Origin: Halomonas sp.
GTDB lineage: Bacteria > Pseudomonadota > Gammaproteobacteria > Pseudomonadales > Halomonadaceae
Direction of reading: 5' to 3'
Assembly (NCBI RefSeq): GCF_017983445.1
Contig: NZ_JAGOBJ010000004.1
Coordinates: 248,001 to 312,000, forward strand
Length of the DNA stretch: 64,000 nt
The notes under the pieces were generated by a model. It was not told where the DNA came from and did not search any database. It saw only the letters and a program-made list of their open reading frames with translations. Shown here piece by piece: positions 43,494 through 54,611 of this stretch. Each line of letters starts with the position of its first letter. Position 1 is the stretch's first letter. The position numbers were made by a program, and so were the translations under genes.

Positions 43494-45257
43494 ATGCTCA
43501 ACCGCTATTATCGTGACGAACTTAATTTTCTTAAGCGCCAGGGTCGAGAGTTTGCAGACGCAAACCCTGGCCTTAGCCGCTTCTTGTCTGAGCGCAGCAC
43601 GGATCCTGATGTCGAGCGCCTGTTAGAAGGCTTTGCTTTTTTAACGGGGCGAATGCGGGAAAAAGTGGAGGATGAGTTTCCAGAACTCACCCACTCACTC
43701 ATTAGCATGCTGTGGCCCAACTATCTGCGCCCTGTGCCCAGTATGACGGTCGTACAGTTTACCCCGACATGGCATGCCCTTAGCCAACAGCAAGCAGTGA
43801 AACGTGGGACTGAGCTTGCCAGCGTGCCGGTGGAAAACACCGCGTGCCTGTTTCGTAGCTGCCACGATGTAGCGCTTTATCCGTTAGCTCACGCAGGAGT
43901 CAATGCCCGTCATACACGGGAAACCTCCATTGTCGAGCTGGCGATGGATGTCCACAGTGATCAGCCGATGAATGCTCTGGGTGTAGAAGCACTGCGGTTA
44001 TATTTGGGAGGGGATGGTTATACCGCCCGTACGCTCTACCTATGGATGAGCCACTATTTAAGCAAGCTAGAACTTGAAGTAGATGGTCAGCGGCAAACGC
44101 TACCTGCCAATGCGCTTAAAGCCGTGGGCTTCGAGCGTGACCAAGCGCTGCTGCCTTATCCACGCAATGTGCACCAAGGCTATCGCATATTGCAGGAATA
44201 TCTTTGTTTTCCTGAGGCGTTTCACTTTTTTGATGTGCATGAGCTTGGCCAAGCTTTGCCTGCAACGACAGCCGAGCGGGTAACGCTACGCTTTATTTTC
44301 TCTCGACCGCTGCCTACTGATGCACGTATTCAGGATGAACACCTGGCGCTTTATTGTACTCCCGCGATCAATCTCTTTGAACATGATGCCGAGCCGATTG
44401 ATTTGACGGGGGAGCGTAGCGAGTACCGTATTCGTCCTAGCAGCAAAGCGCCATCCCACTATGAAATATTCAGCGTTGATGAGGTCGTAGGCCGCCTGGA
44501 AGGGGAGTCGAGTGGCTCTCGGGATGCTCCCCGGCGCTATGTTCCCTTTGAGAGCTTCCAGCATCAGATTGAGCGTGACCGGGGGCGTGAAGCGCTGCAC
44601 TACCGTGCTCGGGTATGCAATAGCTTAAGAGGCGATGGTTTTGATCACGATATTGCCTTTATGCGTGGCGATGAACCTTCATGCCTTGGTCGACGAGAAA
44701 CCATCTCGCTGGGCCTGACCTGCAGTAACCGCGAGTTGCCCGAACAGCTAACGATTGGCGATATATGCGTGGAAACGGAGAAGAGTCCTACTTTCTCTAG
44801 TTTTCGGAATATCACCAAGCCCACGCCGGTGCTGCGCCCGGCCATCGATGATGGTCTGCTGTGGGTTTTAATTTCCAATTTATCGCTCAATTACCTTTCG
44901 CTACTCAATCGTGACGCGCTCTGCTCAGTGCTACAGGCGTACGACTTTCGAGCGCTGGTCGACCGACAGGCAGAACGGATTGCCCAAAAACGCTTAACGG
45001 GCATCATCGATATCGACACTCAACCCGTTGATCGGCTGCGCAAAGGCTTACCGGTGCGCGGGTTACGCTCTGTCATGACCCTTGATCAGGACGCTTTTGG
45101 AGACGAAGGCAGCCTCTATCTCTTTGGCAGTGTATTAGCACGCTTTTTGTCCCTGTACGCCAGCATCAACTCTTTTCATGAGTTGCAGGTCATTAATCGC
45201 CATAACCAAGAGCGTTACGTATGGAGCTTACAGGCGGGGCAGCAGCCTCTGATGTAG
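43494..45257 (+). CDS. tssF: T6SS baseplate protein TssF (VasA)
   Basis: 587 residues. Conserved start MLNRYYRDELNFLKRQGREFADANPGLSRFL, then FLTGRMREKVEDEFPELTHSLISMLWPNYLRPVPSM, and C-terminal LFGSVLARFLSLYASINSFHEL. Wedge component with TssG, TssE and TssK. The last 37 bases overlap tssG. Confidence 0.95.
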   Translation: MLNRYYRDELNFLKRQGREFADANPGLSRFLSERSTDPDVERLLEGFAFLTGRMREKVEDEFPELTHSLISMLWPNYLRPVPSMTVVQFTPTWHALSQQQAVKRGTELASVPVENTACLFRSCHDVALYPLAHAGVNARHTRETSIVELAMDVHSDQPMNALGVEALRLYLGGDGYTARTLYLWMSHYLSKLELEVDGQRQTLPANALKAVGFERDQALLPYPRNVHQGYRILQEYLCFPEAFHFFDVHELGQALPATTAERVTLRFIFSRPLPTDARIQDEHLALYCTPAINLFEHDAEPIDLTGERSEYRIRPSSKAPSHYEIFSVDEVVGRLEGESSGSRDAPRRYVPFESFQHQIERDRGREALHYRARVCNSLRGDGFDHDIAFMRGDEPSCLGRRETISLGLTCSNRELPEQLTIGDICVETEKSPTFSSFRNITKPTPVLRPAIDDGLLWVLISNLSLNYLSLLNRDALCSVLQAYDFRALVDRQAERIAQKRLTGIIDIDTQPVDRLRKGLPVRGLRSVMTLDQDAFGDEGSLYLFGSVLARFLSLYASINSFHELQVINRHNQERYVWSLQAGQQPLM

Positions 45258-46243
45258 CGCTAGCGCCGCTGATTAATGGCGCGCGACGCTACGAGTTTTT
45301 TCAATTAGTGGAGCTTCTGCATCGTCATCACAGTGATGATTTAGAGCAGCGGCATAGCGGTAGCGTGCCTGCATTTCAGCGCGTGAAGTACAAGGCGTCG
45401 GCGTCGCTGGGGTTTCCCGGTAGTGATGTACTCGACCTGGCCATTAATGAAAGCGGCCAGTACGAAATGAAGGTGAGCTTTCTGGGTTTACAGGGCGCCC
45501 AGTCTCCGCTACCCAGCTACTACCTGGAAGCATTGGCGCATGAGTCGGCACATCAAGAAGGCTCTGCCGGTGATTTCCTGGATTTTTTCAATCATCGATT
45601 GCTGACATTGATGCATCGAAGCTGGCGGAAATATCGCCACTACGTGCGCTACCAGGATGATGCTCAGGACGGCTTTTCGGCAGCGGTTTTTGCGCTTGTA
45701 GGTCTTGCTGACAGCAACCTGCGAGGCGAGACGCCGATCAACTGGAGCAAGATGCTGGCCTATGCCGGTTTATTGGCGGGACGTTCGCGCTCCCCTGATG
45801 TAGTCAGCGGGATTGTCAGTCACTGCTTTGATTTGGCTCAGGTAGAAATCAACGAATGGATCCTGCGCTGGGTCGATATTCCACTGGACCAGCGTAGTCG
45901 CACCGGGCTTTCTGGAATGACGCTCGGAGAAGACATGGTGGCGGGCGAGCGCGTTGCGGACGTAAAGGGAAAGTTTGCGCTTTGCCTGAGAGGACTGAGC
46001 CTTGCTCGTTTTCGTGATTTTCTGCCCGATGGTGAAGAGCACCAGCCGTTAAAAACATTGGTGAGCTTTGTACTGCGTGAACCACTTGCCTACGACCTGG
46101 AGATTGAGCTGCTGGAGAGTGAAGTAAAGCCTATGCGTCTAGGCGATGCTGGCTCATGCCAGCTGGGCTGGACAACGTTTGTTGACCCCGAGGGTGACGA
46201 AGCATCAACACGTCGCCGTGTACGCATTCAAATGACGAGTTAA
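45221..46243 (+). CDS. tssG: T6SS baseplate protein TssG (VasB)
   Basis: 340 residues. YEFFQLVELLHRH near the start, then VKYKASASLGFPGSDV, VSFLGLQGAQSPLPSYYLEALAHE, FLDFFNHRLLTLMHRSWRKYR: the TssG signature order. Start at 45221 lies inside tssF; no better start is available. Four bases before tagH. Confidence 0.93.
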   Translation: MELTGGAAASDVALAPLINGARRYEFFQLVELLHRHHSDDLEQRHSGSVPAFQRVKYKASASLGFPGSDVLDLAINESGQYEMKVSFLGLQGAQSPLPSYYLEALAHESAHQEGSAGDFLDFFNHRLLTLMHRSWRKYRHYVRYQDDAQDGFSAAVFALVGLADSNLRGETPINWSKMLAYAGLLAGRSRSPDVVSGIVSHCFDLAQVEINEWILRWVDIPLDQRSRTGLSGMTLGEDMVAGERVADVKGKFALCLRGLSLARFRDFLPDGEEHQPLKTLVSFVLREPLAYDLEIELLESEVKPMRLGDAGSCQLGWTTFVDPEGDEASTRRRVRIQMTS

Positions 46244-46246
46244 ATC

Positions 46247-47623
46247 ATGCAAGCCGACCCATTTGACGCCATTACGCTAGTCGTTGTGAACAGCGAGCAA
46301 CTTGAGGGACGTTCATCTAGCAGTTACGTCTTTCAAAGTGAAGGTGGAACGCTAGGTAGCGGTGATTATGACGACTGGCTGTTGCAGGACCAAGCCAGAA
46401 AGATTCATCCCCAACATGCTGAAATTACCAAGATTGACGGCAAGTTTTGCTTGGTGGACTGCAGCGGGCACACCTTTATTAATCATGCCACGCTACCGAT
46501 TGGACGTAATCGAAAAGTAGCGTTACGCGACGGCGACGAGCTGACGGTCGGAGTGTATCGATTAAAAATTCATCTTGGTAACCGTCATGCATGGCAGCCG
46601 GGTATTCACTCGCTCACCACTCTCATTGATGAAGAGCAGGATGATGTGACCGTGGACGGGCATGCAGTGCCCAGGGGAAGTGATGGAGCATCGCGACACC
46701 CTGCCAAGCAAGAAGACCCTATTGAAGCGCTCGGGGGCGTTATCCCCGGCTCGTTGCAGCATGATCCGATGGTAGCGCTGGACAAAGGCGAGGCTCAGCT
46801 ATCTGAAATAGAGCCATTAGAAGCGATGCCTCTGTCCCATCGCGGTCAGTACGGTGAGCGGAAACAGCAGGAACGGCGCGATGAAGCCGTACGCCTTCCC
46901 GATATTAAACCCTTAAACGGCACAACGATGCAGAGGAGCAGTGACATGGATGAGCGGCAACTAAACGACTTGGAGCGCTCTGTTGGTGAGCAATTAGAGG
47001 ATCGCTGGCAGAAACCGACGACACAGGCGCTGAGTCATGTGGGGGCCGATCCGTTACTGAGAGGGTTAGGGCTTGATCTGTCTTTTCGGGATAGCGAAGA
47101 GCAGCAAGCATTTTTAGAGGAGGCGGGGCAAACGCTACGCGCCACCATTGATGGGCTGCGGTTACTCCAGCAGGCTCAAAACGATAGTAAATACCCGCTG
47201 CGTGATCGTCGTTTACAGCCTATTGAAGATAACCCTCTGCGCCTTGGCCTAACGTTTGAAGAAACTGCTGAAACCATGTTTTCAGCGCAGCGCAGCTTTG
47301 TACACCTTTCAGCTCCTCAAGCCGTCGCCGAAAGCTTGCGCCATCAAGGCCAGCATCAGACCGCGGTAGAGGAAGCGATTGGCCAGGCGCTGGGAGCGAT
47401 CCTTGAAGCGTTTTCACCAGAAGCCTTGCTCAAGCGTTTTCATGCTTACCGTGGTGCGGGAAACCGCATTGAAGATGAAGGCGGCTGGGCATGGGAAATG
47501 TACCAGCACTATTACCGTGAGCTGAATTCTGGCCGTCAGCAGGGTTTCCAGAAACTGTTTTGGGAAGTGTTTGAGCAGGGTTATGACCAATCGGTACGCC
47601 GCCAGCAGCGGGAGGACGCATGA
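46247..47623 (+). CDS. tagH: T6SS FHA-domain protein TagH
   Basis: 458 residues. N-terminal FHA domain about residues 28-105 (FQSEGGTLGSGDYDDWLL, IHPQHAEI, CSGHTFINHATLPIGRNRKVALRDGDELTVG) binding phospho-Thr; a variable middle; and a C-terminal TagH domain (LKRFHAYRGAGNRIEDEGGWAWEMYQHYYRELNSGRQQGFQKLFWEVFEQGYDQSVRR). Equivalent to V. cholerae VasC. No PpkA/PppA kinase-phosphatase genes are in the cluster, so post-translational control must differ or be elsewhere. Confidence 0.92.
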   Translation: MQADPFDAITLVVVNSEQLEGRSSSSYVFQSEGGTLGSGDYDDWLLQDQARKIHPQHAEITKIDGKFCLVDCSGHTFINHATLPIGRNRKVALRDGDELTVGVYRLKIHLGNRHAWQPGIHSLTTLIDEEQDDVTVDGHAVPRGSDGASRHPAKQEDPIEALGGVIPGSLQHDPMVALDKGEAQLSEIEPLEAMPLSHRGQYGERKQQERRDEAVRLPDIKPLNGTTMQRSSDMDERQLNDLERSVGEQLEDRWQKPTTQALSHVGADPLLRGLGLDLSFRDSEEQQAFLEEAGQTLRATIDGLRLLQQAQNDSKYPLRDRRLQPIEDNPLRLGLTFEETAETMFSAQRSFVHLSAPQAVAESLRHQGQHQTAVEEAIGQALGAILEAFSPEALLKRFHAYRGAGNRIEDEGGWAWEMYQHYYRELNSGRQQGFQKLFWEVFEQGYDQSVRRQQREDA

Positions 47624-48174
47624 GCGGGTCACGCAGCGGCGTGTTAAGCATGGCAAAGCTTACTGGGCTGCTATGCCTTTGTTTGCTGTTCACTGGTTGT
47701 GCCTCCACCTTCGAGGCAACCGGTAAAACATGGCAGGTAATTCGTGACCCGTCGATTCCAGTGGGGTATCCGGAGGATCGGCCGACACTGGTGGATCTCA
47801 GCATGTTGGCTGAGCCCAATGTGAATCCCAATATCGAAGGGGAGGGAACACCATTACGTTTTCAGGTACTGCAACTCAAAGACGACTCCATGTTGATGGC
47901 TGCAGACTTAAGCCAACTGAGTAGCGACTTGGAAGAAGCATTGGGAACCAACTATCTGACCCATGATGACTTCACCTTGCTACCGGGCCAGTGGAAGTTC
48001 TACGAGCCTTTTGAGATCGACGAAGAGACGCGTTACATCGGGTTAATTGCCTTTTACGCCACGCCCAATGAAGCGCAATGGAAAAAGGTCGTGAAAGTAA
48101 CCAGCCGTGGAGAGTACTACCACTTGCTGGTTCACCTGCGTGACAGCGAAGTAGAGCTAAGGAAGGAGGAGTAA
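47620..48174 (+). CDS. tssJ: T6SS outer-membrane lipoprotein TssJ (VasD)
   Basis: 184 residues. Lipoprotein signal with lipobox LFTGC (Cys near residue 27) after KLTGLLCLCLLFTG; an alternative start at the second Met (residue 11) would give a normal short signal. Mature part: LRFQVLQLKDDSMLMAADLSQLSSDLEEALGTNYL and IGLIAFYATPNEAQWKKVVKV. Anchors TssM to the outer membrane. Four-base overlap with tagH, one-base overlap with tssK. Confidence 0.92.
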   Translation: MSGSRSGVLSMAKLTGLLCLCLLFTGCASTFEATGKTWQVIRDPSIPVGYPEDRPTLVDLSMLAEPNVNPNIEGEGTPLRFQVLQLKDDSMLMAADLSQLSSDLEEALGTNYLTHDDFTLLPGQWKFYEPFEIDEETRYIGLIAFYATPNEAQWKKVVKVTSRGEYYHLLVHLRDSEVELRKEE

Positions 48175-49508
48175 TGGCTAGCCGAAACCGTGTGGTGTGG
48201 AGCGAGGGCTTGTTCATTAAGCCTCAGCATTTTCAACAGCAGCAACGTAGCTTGGAAGGACTGCTGGATACGCGGCTAAAAGGGGTTAGTCATTTTTTAT
48301 ATGGCTTCCTGACGCTTGAGCTCAATAACGAGTTCCTAAGCTTTGGGCGTGTGGCGATTAGCCGTGCCAGCGGCGTCATGCCAGATGGCGTCGCATTTCA
48401 TCTTCCTTCTGACGATGTTGAACCAACGCCGCTGGAAATTAGTGACGCAAGTATTACCAATCAGGTCGTTTATCTGGGCTTGCCCTTGGCAACCGACGGC
48501 GTAGGAGAAGTACGTTGGCCTGACGATGATTTGCCTGCCCGCTATCGCCTGTCATCACGTAGCGTGCGCGACTTGCACTCGCGGGACGGAGCAAACGCAG
48601 AGCTGGACGTGGCCCGGGTTTCGCCGCGTCTGCTGTTAGAGCGCGATGATCGGAGTGGCTACGCCTGCCTGGCAGTGGCGCGTATTGTTGAGCGCCGCCC
48701 CGATGGCAGCCTGGTTCTGGACGAGCAGTTCCTGCCTACGCTGCTTAACGTCCAGGCCGCGCCGAGCCTTCAGCGGTTCGTTGGCGAAATGGCCGGTTTA
48801 ATGCGCGAACGCGCACGTAATATTGCTCAGCGTCTTTCCACTCCCCATCAAGCGGGTGTGGCAGATGTCGCTGACTTTATGTTGCTACAGCTGCTTAACC
48901 GCGCTCAGCCACGCTTTCAACACCTTGCACGGTTAGGACAACTGCATCCCGAGCGGCTTTACGACACCATGCATGAAATCTCCTGCGAGCTGGTGACGTT
49001 TACCGATGAATCGCGGCTGCCGCCAGAGTGCCCGGCCTACGATCATGACCACCCTGAGCGAGCGTTTCGTCCTCTAATGAAAATGCTGCGCCAGGCGCTG
49101 TCTACCGTGCTTGAACCCAGAGCGGTGGCTATTCAGTTGCAAGCCCGCCGGTTTGGCTTATTGGTGGCACCGCTTTCCGATCTCAGCCTGATCGAGTCGG
49201 CAGAATTCATCCTTGCCGTACGTGCCGATATGCCAAATGAGCGGCTACGTAAGCTGTTTCTGCAGCAAACCAAGGTGGCAAGCGTCGAGCGTATCCGCGA
49301 CCTCATCAGCTTGCAACTTCCCGGCATACCGCTGGAGCCGTTGCCAGTAGCGCCCCGTGAACTGCCTTATCACGCCGGTTACACCTACTTCCAGTTGGAC
49401 CGCCAAAGCGAAGCCTGGGGAATGCTTAACGGTGCCAGCGGCTTTGCGTTTCACGTTGCCGGAGAATTTCCCGGTCTGGAAATGCAGTTCTGGGCTATCA
49501 GGAGTTAA
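48174..49508 (+). CDS. tssK: T6SS baseplate-membrane adaptor TssK (VasE)
   Basis: 444 residues. NRVVWSEGLFIKPQHFQQQQRSLEGLL at the start is diagnostic; LRQALSTVLEPRAVAIQLQARRFGLLVAPL and 'LPGIPLEPLPVAPRELPYHAGYTYFQLDR' follow. Links baseplate to TssL/TssM. GGAGGAG just before the ATG. Confidence 0.96.
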   Translation: MASRNRVVWSEGLFIKPQHFQQQQRSLEGLLDTRLKGVSHFLYGFLTLELNNEFLSFGRVAISRASGVMPDGVAFHLPSDDVEPTPLEISDASITNQVVYLGLPLATDGVGEVRWPDDDLPARYRLSSRSVRDLHSRDGANAELDVARVSPRLLLERDDRSGYACLAVARIVERRPDGSLVLDEQFLPTLLNVQAAPSLQRFVGEMAGLMRERARNIAQRLSTPHQAGVADVADFMLLQLLNRAQPRFQHLARLGQLHPERLYDTMHEISCELVTFTDESRLPPECPAYDHDHPERAFRPLMKMLRQALSTVLEPRAVAIQLQARRFGLLVAPLSDLSLIESAEFILAVRADMPNERLRKLFLQQTKVASVERIRDLISLQLPGIPLEPLPVAPRELPYHAGYTYFQLDRQSEAWGMLNGASGFAFHVAGEFPGLEMQFWAIRS

Positions 49509-49511
49509 ACC

Positions 49512-50351
49512 ATGCAACATCTTGTCACTGATGAGCAAAACTCGACCCGTCAACGTGTCTCTCAAAAAGTGCGGCATGAGGACCTGATCAACGAGCGTGG
49601 TTTAGAGCACTTGATTCATAGCCACGCCGAGCAGCTTGATGCAGATGAGGATTACTGGTTTCGGCTGCGGGGACATAACCTCAACCCGCTGGTAGACGCT
49701 GCCAGTAGCCTGTTGGGCATGGTGGTAAGGGTGCGTCAACTCGATAGCGTAGGGGATGTTGAACGCCTTTATCGACAGGTAGTGGACGAGATTGCCGCGA
49801 TTGAAATTGAACTAACCGAGCAGGGATATGATCGCGCCACGCTGCTGGCCTATCGGTATGTACTCTGCTCTTTCATTGACGAAGCCGTCATGGGGATGCC
49901 CTGGGGGCGGCAGAGCAAGTGGGCCGAGCACTCGCTATTGACGCGTTTTCATAATGAAACCTGGGGCGGGGAGAAAGTATTTTCCATCCTGGCGCGCTTG
50001 CAGCAAGAGCCTCAGCGCTATCGAGATATGTTGGCATTTATTTACCTATGCCTGTGTCTTGGGTTTGAAGGCCGCTACCGCGTCATGTCCCACGGGCGTG
50101 ACGAGTATGAGCAAATTGTCCGGGCGCTGGGCGATCAGCTTTCCTCCCTTGATCAACCCGCTGAAGACACGCTGACGAAGCCCCTTAAAAACGTGGTGCA
50201 GGGGCGCCAACGGCGTACCGCAAATTTCCCGATTTGGGGGATTTTCGCGCTTTTCAGTATTGCTATGGTCGCGGTGTATCTAGGCTTTTCGTGGTCATTG
50301 GATCAGCAGGCTGAACAGATCACGTCCCTTCTCAACCAACTTTATCGCTAG
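49512..50351 (+). CDS. tssL: T6SS inner-membrane protein TssL (DotU/VasF)
   Basis: 279 residues. Cytosolic DotU domain: NPLVDAASSLLGMVVRVRQL, YRYVLCSFIDEAVMGMPWG, WAEHSLLTRFHNETWGGEKVFSIL, YLCLCLGFEGRYRVM. One membrane helix near the C-terminus (FPIWGIFALFSIAMVAVYLGF). No OmpA-type peptidoglycan domain is attached, as in Vibrio VasF. Confidence 0.96.
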   Translation: MQHLVTDEQNSTRQRVSQKVRHEDLINERGLEHLIHSHAEQLDADEDYWFRLRGHNLNPLVDAASSLLGMVVRVRQLDSVGDVERLYRQVVDEIAAIEIELTEQGYDRATLLAYRYVLCSFIDEAVMGMPWGRQSKWAEHSLLTRFHNETWGGEKVFSILARLQQEPQRYRDMLAFIYLCLCLGFEGRYRVMSHGRDEYEQIVRALGDQLSSLDQPAEDTLTKPLKNVVQGRQRRTANFPIWGIFALFSIAMVAVYLGFSWSLDQQAEQITSLLNQLYR

Positions 50352-50359
50352 GAGATACC

Positions 50360-52978
50360 ATGCTCAGGGTAGAGCTACCGGCGCTTATTAATCGCCTTAA
50401 TACGATTGCTCGCCAAGGGCTTGAGCAGGCAGCGGTACTGTGTGCTCAGCAGCAGGCGCCTGAAGTCACGGTTGGGCATTTGCTGCAGGCCATGCTCGAC
50501 CAGCCGCTATGCGATGTTCGCTGTATCTGTGAGAACGTTGATGTTGATGTCGCGGCTCTGCGCGCTCAACTGGCGGAAGAAACGCGTCCACCGCGCAATA
50601 TGGAAGTCGCTACGCCGAGCTTTTCTCCGCTTCTAATTGAGCTGCTGCAGGATGCCTGGCTGCTCGCTTCAACCGAATATCAGCACCGCACACTTCGCAG
50701 TGGCGCTGTGTTTACGGCGCTACTGCACAACCCGGAGCGTTATCTGGGGGCTGGGTCAATCCGCTTACTAGCCGAGATCAACCGAGAAACCCTGCGTCGT
50801 CAGTTAGACCCATTGACCGCAGGTTCCGCTGAAGCGCCTCAAGAGGAGGCTGGTGACAGCCGGCGTCAGGCGCCATCCAGCACGGGTGATGACAGCGCGT
50901 TGGCACGTTTTGCCACATCCTTGACCGAACAGGCACGTCAAGGGGAGCTTGACCCTGTCTTGGGACGCGATCCTGAAATTGATCAGATGCTCGATATTCT
51001 GGGGCGTCGCCGTAAAAATAACCCGATCGTGATTGGTGATGCCGGGGTGGGTAAAAGCGCGGTCGTCGAAGGCCTGGCAGCACGTATTGTGGCAGGCCAG
51101 GTGCCTGCAGCGCTTGCGGGTGTTGAGCTGCTTACGCTTGATCTGGGCGCGCTTCAAGCCGGAGCCGCGGTTAAGGGCGAGTTTGAAAAACGTCTTAAAG
51201 CCGTCATCGATGAAGTCAAAAATGCCGCGCGGCCAACGCTTCTATTCATTGATGAAGCCCACACGCTGATTGGTGCTGGCAATCAGGAAGGTGGCGGTGA
51301 CGCCGCTAATTTACTCAAGCCTGCCCTGGCACGTGGGGAGCTGCGCACGATTGCCGCGACTACTTGGCGGGAGTACAAAAAGTACTTCGAGAAAGACCCG
51401 GCTCTCTCGCGGCGTTTTCAACCCATCGCGCTTTCCGAGCCTAGCGTCGAGCAGGCCCTGGTCATTCTGCGGGGCTTGCGGGATGTTTATGAGCGTGCCC
51501 ACGGCGTATTGATCGGAGACAGCGGGCTACGGGCGGCGGCCGCGCTTTCGGCACGCTACCTGGCTGGGCGACAGCTACCTGACAAAGCCATTGATGTGCT
51601 GGACACCGCCTGTACGCGGTTGGCCCAGGCGCTTGATACGCCACCTCGCAAGCTTAGCCATTTAAAAAGTGAACATACCGCAGCCCTGCGTGAGCGCGAC
51701 CAGCTCGCCCGTGAACAGCTGCTTGGTCGTGAGCCTGACACAACGCTTCGTGAGGAACTCTCAGAGCGTTTAGCCAGCCTGGAAAATGAGCTTGGCACGC
51801 TGGAAGCCGCTTGGCAGGAGCAGCGTGAGTGTGTGGACGCCATCGTCGCGCTTCACCGCCAACTGCTGGAAACCGAGCAGCAGGAGAGTGAACAATCCCC
51901 AACTCAGCTGCAGGCTGAACTGGCCGAGCGCGAGCAGCAGTTACTCCGTCTGCAGCACTCCTTTGCGCTGGTTAACCCAAGCGTCGAAGAAGCGCAAATT
52001 GCCCAGGTCATTGGCGACTGGACAGGGGTGCCGGTTGAGCGCATGACCAGTGATGAGCTGACGCGGCTGACGGAATTACCTGCTCACCTTGGTGAGCAGA
52101 TCAAGGGGCAGGATACGGCGATTGAACGTATTCACCGCCACTTACTGACGGCCCGTGCAGATCTTCGTCGTCCAGGCCGCCCGTTAGGGGCTTTCCTGTT
52201 AGTTGGCCCAAGCGGGGTGGGTAAGACGGAAACCGTGGTGCAAATTGCCGATCAGCTGTATGGCGGGCGCCAGTTCCTCACCACTATCAATATGTCCGAG
52301 TATCAGGAAAAACATACGGTTTCCCGGCTGATCGGCTCTCCGCCAGGCTACGTGGGGTTTGGCGAAGGCGGGTTGCTGACAGAGGCGATACGCCAGCGGC
52401 CTTATTCGGTGGTGCTGTTGGATGAGGTGGAAAAGGCTCACCCCGACGTGCTGAACCTGTTTTATCAGGCGTTTGATAAAGGCGAGCTGGCTGATGGTGA
52501 AGGACGGCTGATTGACTGTAAAAACGTGCTCTTTTTCCTGACCTCTAACCTGGGGTATGAGGCAATCGTTCAGCATGGTGATGATCTTTCCGCGCTGGAT
52601 ACGGCACTTTATCCGGTGCTGGCAGAGTTCTTTAAGCCTGCCCTGCTGGCACGTATGGAAGTGGTGCCTTACCTACCGCTTGATGGCGATACGCTGCGCG
52701 ATATCGTAAATGCCAAGCTTGATACGCTGGCCGAGCGTATCCGTTCTCGCCACCGTCAGGCCGAAGTAGTGCTGGAAGAAGCGCTGGCAGAGGCTATTTG
52801 CAAGCGCGCGACGCGCAGTGAAAACGGTGCACGCATGCTGGAATCGGTGATTGATGGCGAACTGCTTCCACCGCTCTCCCGGGCGCTGCTTGAGCGTATG
52901 GCGCGCCGCGAAACGGTGACAAGCGTTGTACTGAGTGTCGACGCTGAGCACGGCAGTTTCAAAGCGGAGGTTGCTTGA
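50360..52978 (+). CDS. tssH: T6SS AAA+ unfoldase TssH (ClpV)
   Basis: 872 residues. Clp-N domain, then two AAA modules: Walker A GDAGVGKS near 226 and GPSGVGKT near 614, with Walker [11 protein letters not shown] and [11 protein letters not shown], and a middle coiled-coil (residues ~415-530). Specific ClpV segments are [22 protein letters not shown] and [23 protein letters not shown]. It recycles contracted TssBC sheaths. Confidence 0.97.
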   Translation: MLRVELPALINRLNTIARQGLEQAAVLCAQQQAPEVTVGHLLQAMLDQPLCDVRCICENVDVDVAALRAQLAEETRPPRNMEVATPSFSPLLIELLQDAWLLASTEYQHRTLRSGAVFTALLHNPERYLGAGSIRLLAEINRETLRRQLDPLTAGSAEAPQEEAGDSRRQAPSSTGDDSALARFATSLTEQARQGELDPVLGRDPEIDQMLDILGRRRKNNPIVIGDAGVGKSAVVEGLAARIVAGQVPAALAGVELLTLDLGALQAGAAVKGEFEKRLKAVIDEVKNAARPTLLFIDEAHTLIGAGNQEGGGDAANLLKPALARGELRTIAATTWREYKKYFEKDPALSRRFQPIALSEPSVEQALVILRGLRDVYERAHGVLIGDSGLRAAAALSARYLAGRQLPDKAIDVLDTACTRLAQALDTPPRKLSHLKSEHTAALRERDQLAREQLLGREPDTTLREELSERLASLENELGTLEAAWQEQRECVDAIVALHRQLLETEQQESEQSPTQLQAELAEREQQLLRLQHSFALVNPSVEEAQIAQVIGDWTGVPVERMTSDELTRLTELPAHLGEQIKGQDTAIERIHRHLLTARADLRRPGRPLGAFLLVGPSGVGKTETVVQIADQLYGGRQFLTTINMSEYQEKHTVSRLIGSPPGYVGFGEGGLLTEAIRQRPYSVVLLDEVEKAHPDVLNLFYQAFDKGELADGEGRLIDCKNVLFFLTSNLGYEAIVQHGDDLSALDTALYPVLAEFFKPALLARMEVVPYLPLDGDTLRDIVNAKLDTLAERIRSRHRQAEVVLEEALAEAICKRATRSENGARMLESVIDGELLPPLSRALLERMARRETVTSVVLSVDAEHGSFKAEVA

Positions 52979-52982
52979 CGCC

Positions 52983-54611
52983 ATGACGCTGCCTGCTACC
53001 AATCCTTTATGTGCAAGCCACTTTTTACCCTCGGCTGAGCTTGCGGCAATGCCGTTGGCATTAACGCTGGTGGAAAGTGGCTCGGCCGAGGTGTTGCGCC
53101 AGCAGTCGGCACGCCTGTTGCGCCAGCATTTGGGATTGGTGCTGGCCGAGTGCCTTTATATAGAAGGCAGTGGCCGCTGGTTGGGGCGCGATGGGAGCGA
53201 TGGACAGTTTGACTGTGCGGATTTCAGTCATCCTTACGCCCATGTCATTCGCAGTGGTAAAGCATTAACGCTCAGCGTGTCTGATGCGCGCATCCGTCTG
53301 GATCATCCGGGCTTTCAAAAGCAGATATCCCAGCTTGAGTCGTCACGCTATCTGCATATCCGCCCGCTACGTGCGCTGGATGGTCGCCGCGAATGGCTGG
53401 GCGTCATGCTTGTGGCAGGCCCGCACGCGACGTTAACGGCGATAGCCGATGACTCTGGAATGGCTGCTTTTGAAGCACTGCTATGCCGTTTATGGGCGAG
53501 GCTTGCCAGGGAGCAGGGTGAACGTCAGCGTTCAAGAGTACTCCAGGACTCCTTGACCAAGCTCAATGATGGCGCTCGCCGACAGGCTTTGGCTGACCAG
53601 CTGGGAGAGGAGTTGCTTGGCCATTCGGCGGCGATGCAGGCACTGCGTCGGCATGTAGTGCGCGCAGCGGAAACCAATCTGGCGGTACTCCTGCAGGGCG
53701 CAACGGGAACGGGAAAAGACTGCGTGGCACAAGCGGTTCATCAGCTGTCGGCACGCGCAAAAGGGCCGTTTATGGCGATCAACTGCGCCGCCATTCCCGA
53801 AGCGCTGCTGGAGTCGGAGCTGTTCGGCCATGCGAAAGGAGCGTTTTCAGGCGCCGACCAAGCGCGGGAAGGGCTAATTTCCCAGGCTCATGGCGGTACG
53901 CTGTTTTTGGATGAGATCGGCGATATGCCGCTAGCCCTGCAGGCCAAACTACTACGCGTACTGGAGAGCGGCCGCTATCGCCCGCTAGGCGCCAATGAAG
54001 AGCGCTGCGCGGATTTACGCGTGGTGGCGGCGACCCATCAACCTCTTCGAGAGCAAATCCGAGAGCAACGGTTTCGTGCCGACCTCTTCTACCGGTTAGG
54101 GCAATTCCCTATCACGCTGCCTGCCTTATCGGAACGCCGCGACGATATCGCCCAACTGGCGCAGGCGTTTATTACTGATTTTTGTACCCGTGAAGGGCGG
54201 GACGAAATGGGCATTACGCCAGCGGCCTTGCGTCTTCTTTATCGTCGGGACTATCCCGGCAACGTTCGTGAATTGAAAAACGTGATTGATTACGCCTGTG
54301 CCATGACGTCGCAAAGTGCGGATATCGATGCCGATCTATTGCCCGGAGAGCAGATCAGTCACAGCGCTGATAACGGCAGTACAGGCCAATACCGTGCAGA
54401 AGACGCGGTGGAGTCAACAGCAGACGCGGCACTCGAACTCCCTCGCGATATCGATGACCTTCGTCAGGCGCTGCGTGATATCGAGACCACTATTATCCGC
54501 CAGCGGTTACAACGCTTTGGAGGCAATCGGGCGCAGGCGGCACAGAGCCTGGGCTTACCCAAGCGAACGCTGGCTCACAAATGTCAGCTACTGGAACTGG
54601 ATACCAAATGA
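52983..54611 (+). CDS. vasH: Sigma-54-dependent activator VasH
   Basis: 542 residues. Variable N-terminal sensory part with GAF-like layout (about 1-190), then the AAA+ activator domain: Walker [15 protein letters not shown] (the sigma-54 contact loop, Thr-to-Ser variant), Walker [27 protein letters not shown] and [15 protein letters not shown]-terminal Fis-type HTH ([30 protein letters not shown]). In Vibrio VasH drives hcp operons from sigma-54 promoters; here a matching promoter and palindromes lie upstream of hcp. The frame extends upstream into tssH, but ATG 52983 is preferred. ATGA overlap with tagO. Confidence 0.93.
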   Translation: MTLPATNPLCASHFLPSAELAAMPLALTLVESGSAEVLRQQSARLLRQHLGLVLAECLYIEGSGRWLGRDGSDGQFDCADFSHPYAHVIRSGKALTLSVSDARIRLDHPGFQKQISQLESSRYLHIRPLRALDGRREWLGVMLVAGPHATLTAIADDSGMAAFEALLCRLWARLAREQGERQRSRVLQDSLTKLNDGARRQALADQLGEELLGHSAAMQALRRHVVRAAETNLAVLLQGATGTGKDCVAQAVHQLSARAKGPFMAINCAAIPEALLESELFGHAKGAFSGADQAREGLISQAHGGTLFLDEIGDMPLALQAKLLRVLESGRYRPLGANEERCADLRVVAATHQPLREQIREQRFRADLFYRLGQFPITLPALSERRDDIAQLAQAFITDFCTREGRDEMGITPAALRLLYRRDYPGNVRELKNVIDYACAMTSQSADIDADLLPGEQISHSADNGSTGQYRAEDAVESTADAALELPRDIDDLRQALRDIETTIIRQRLQRFGGNRAQAAQSLGLPKRTLAHKCQLLELDTK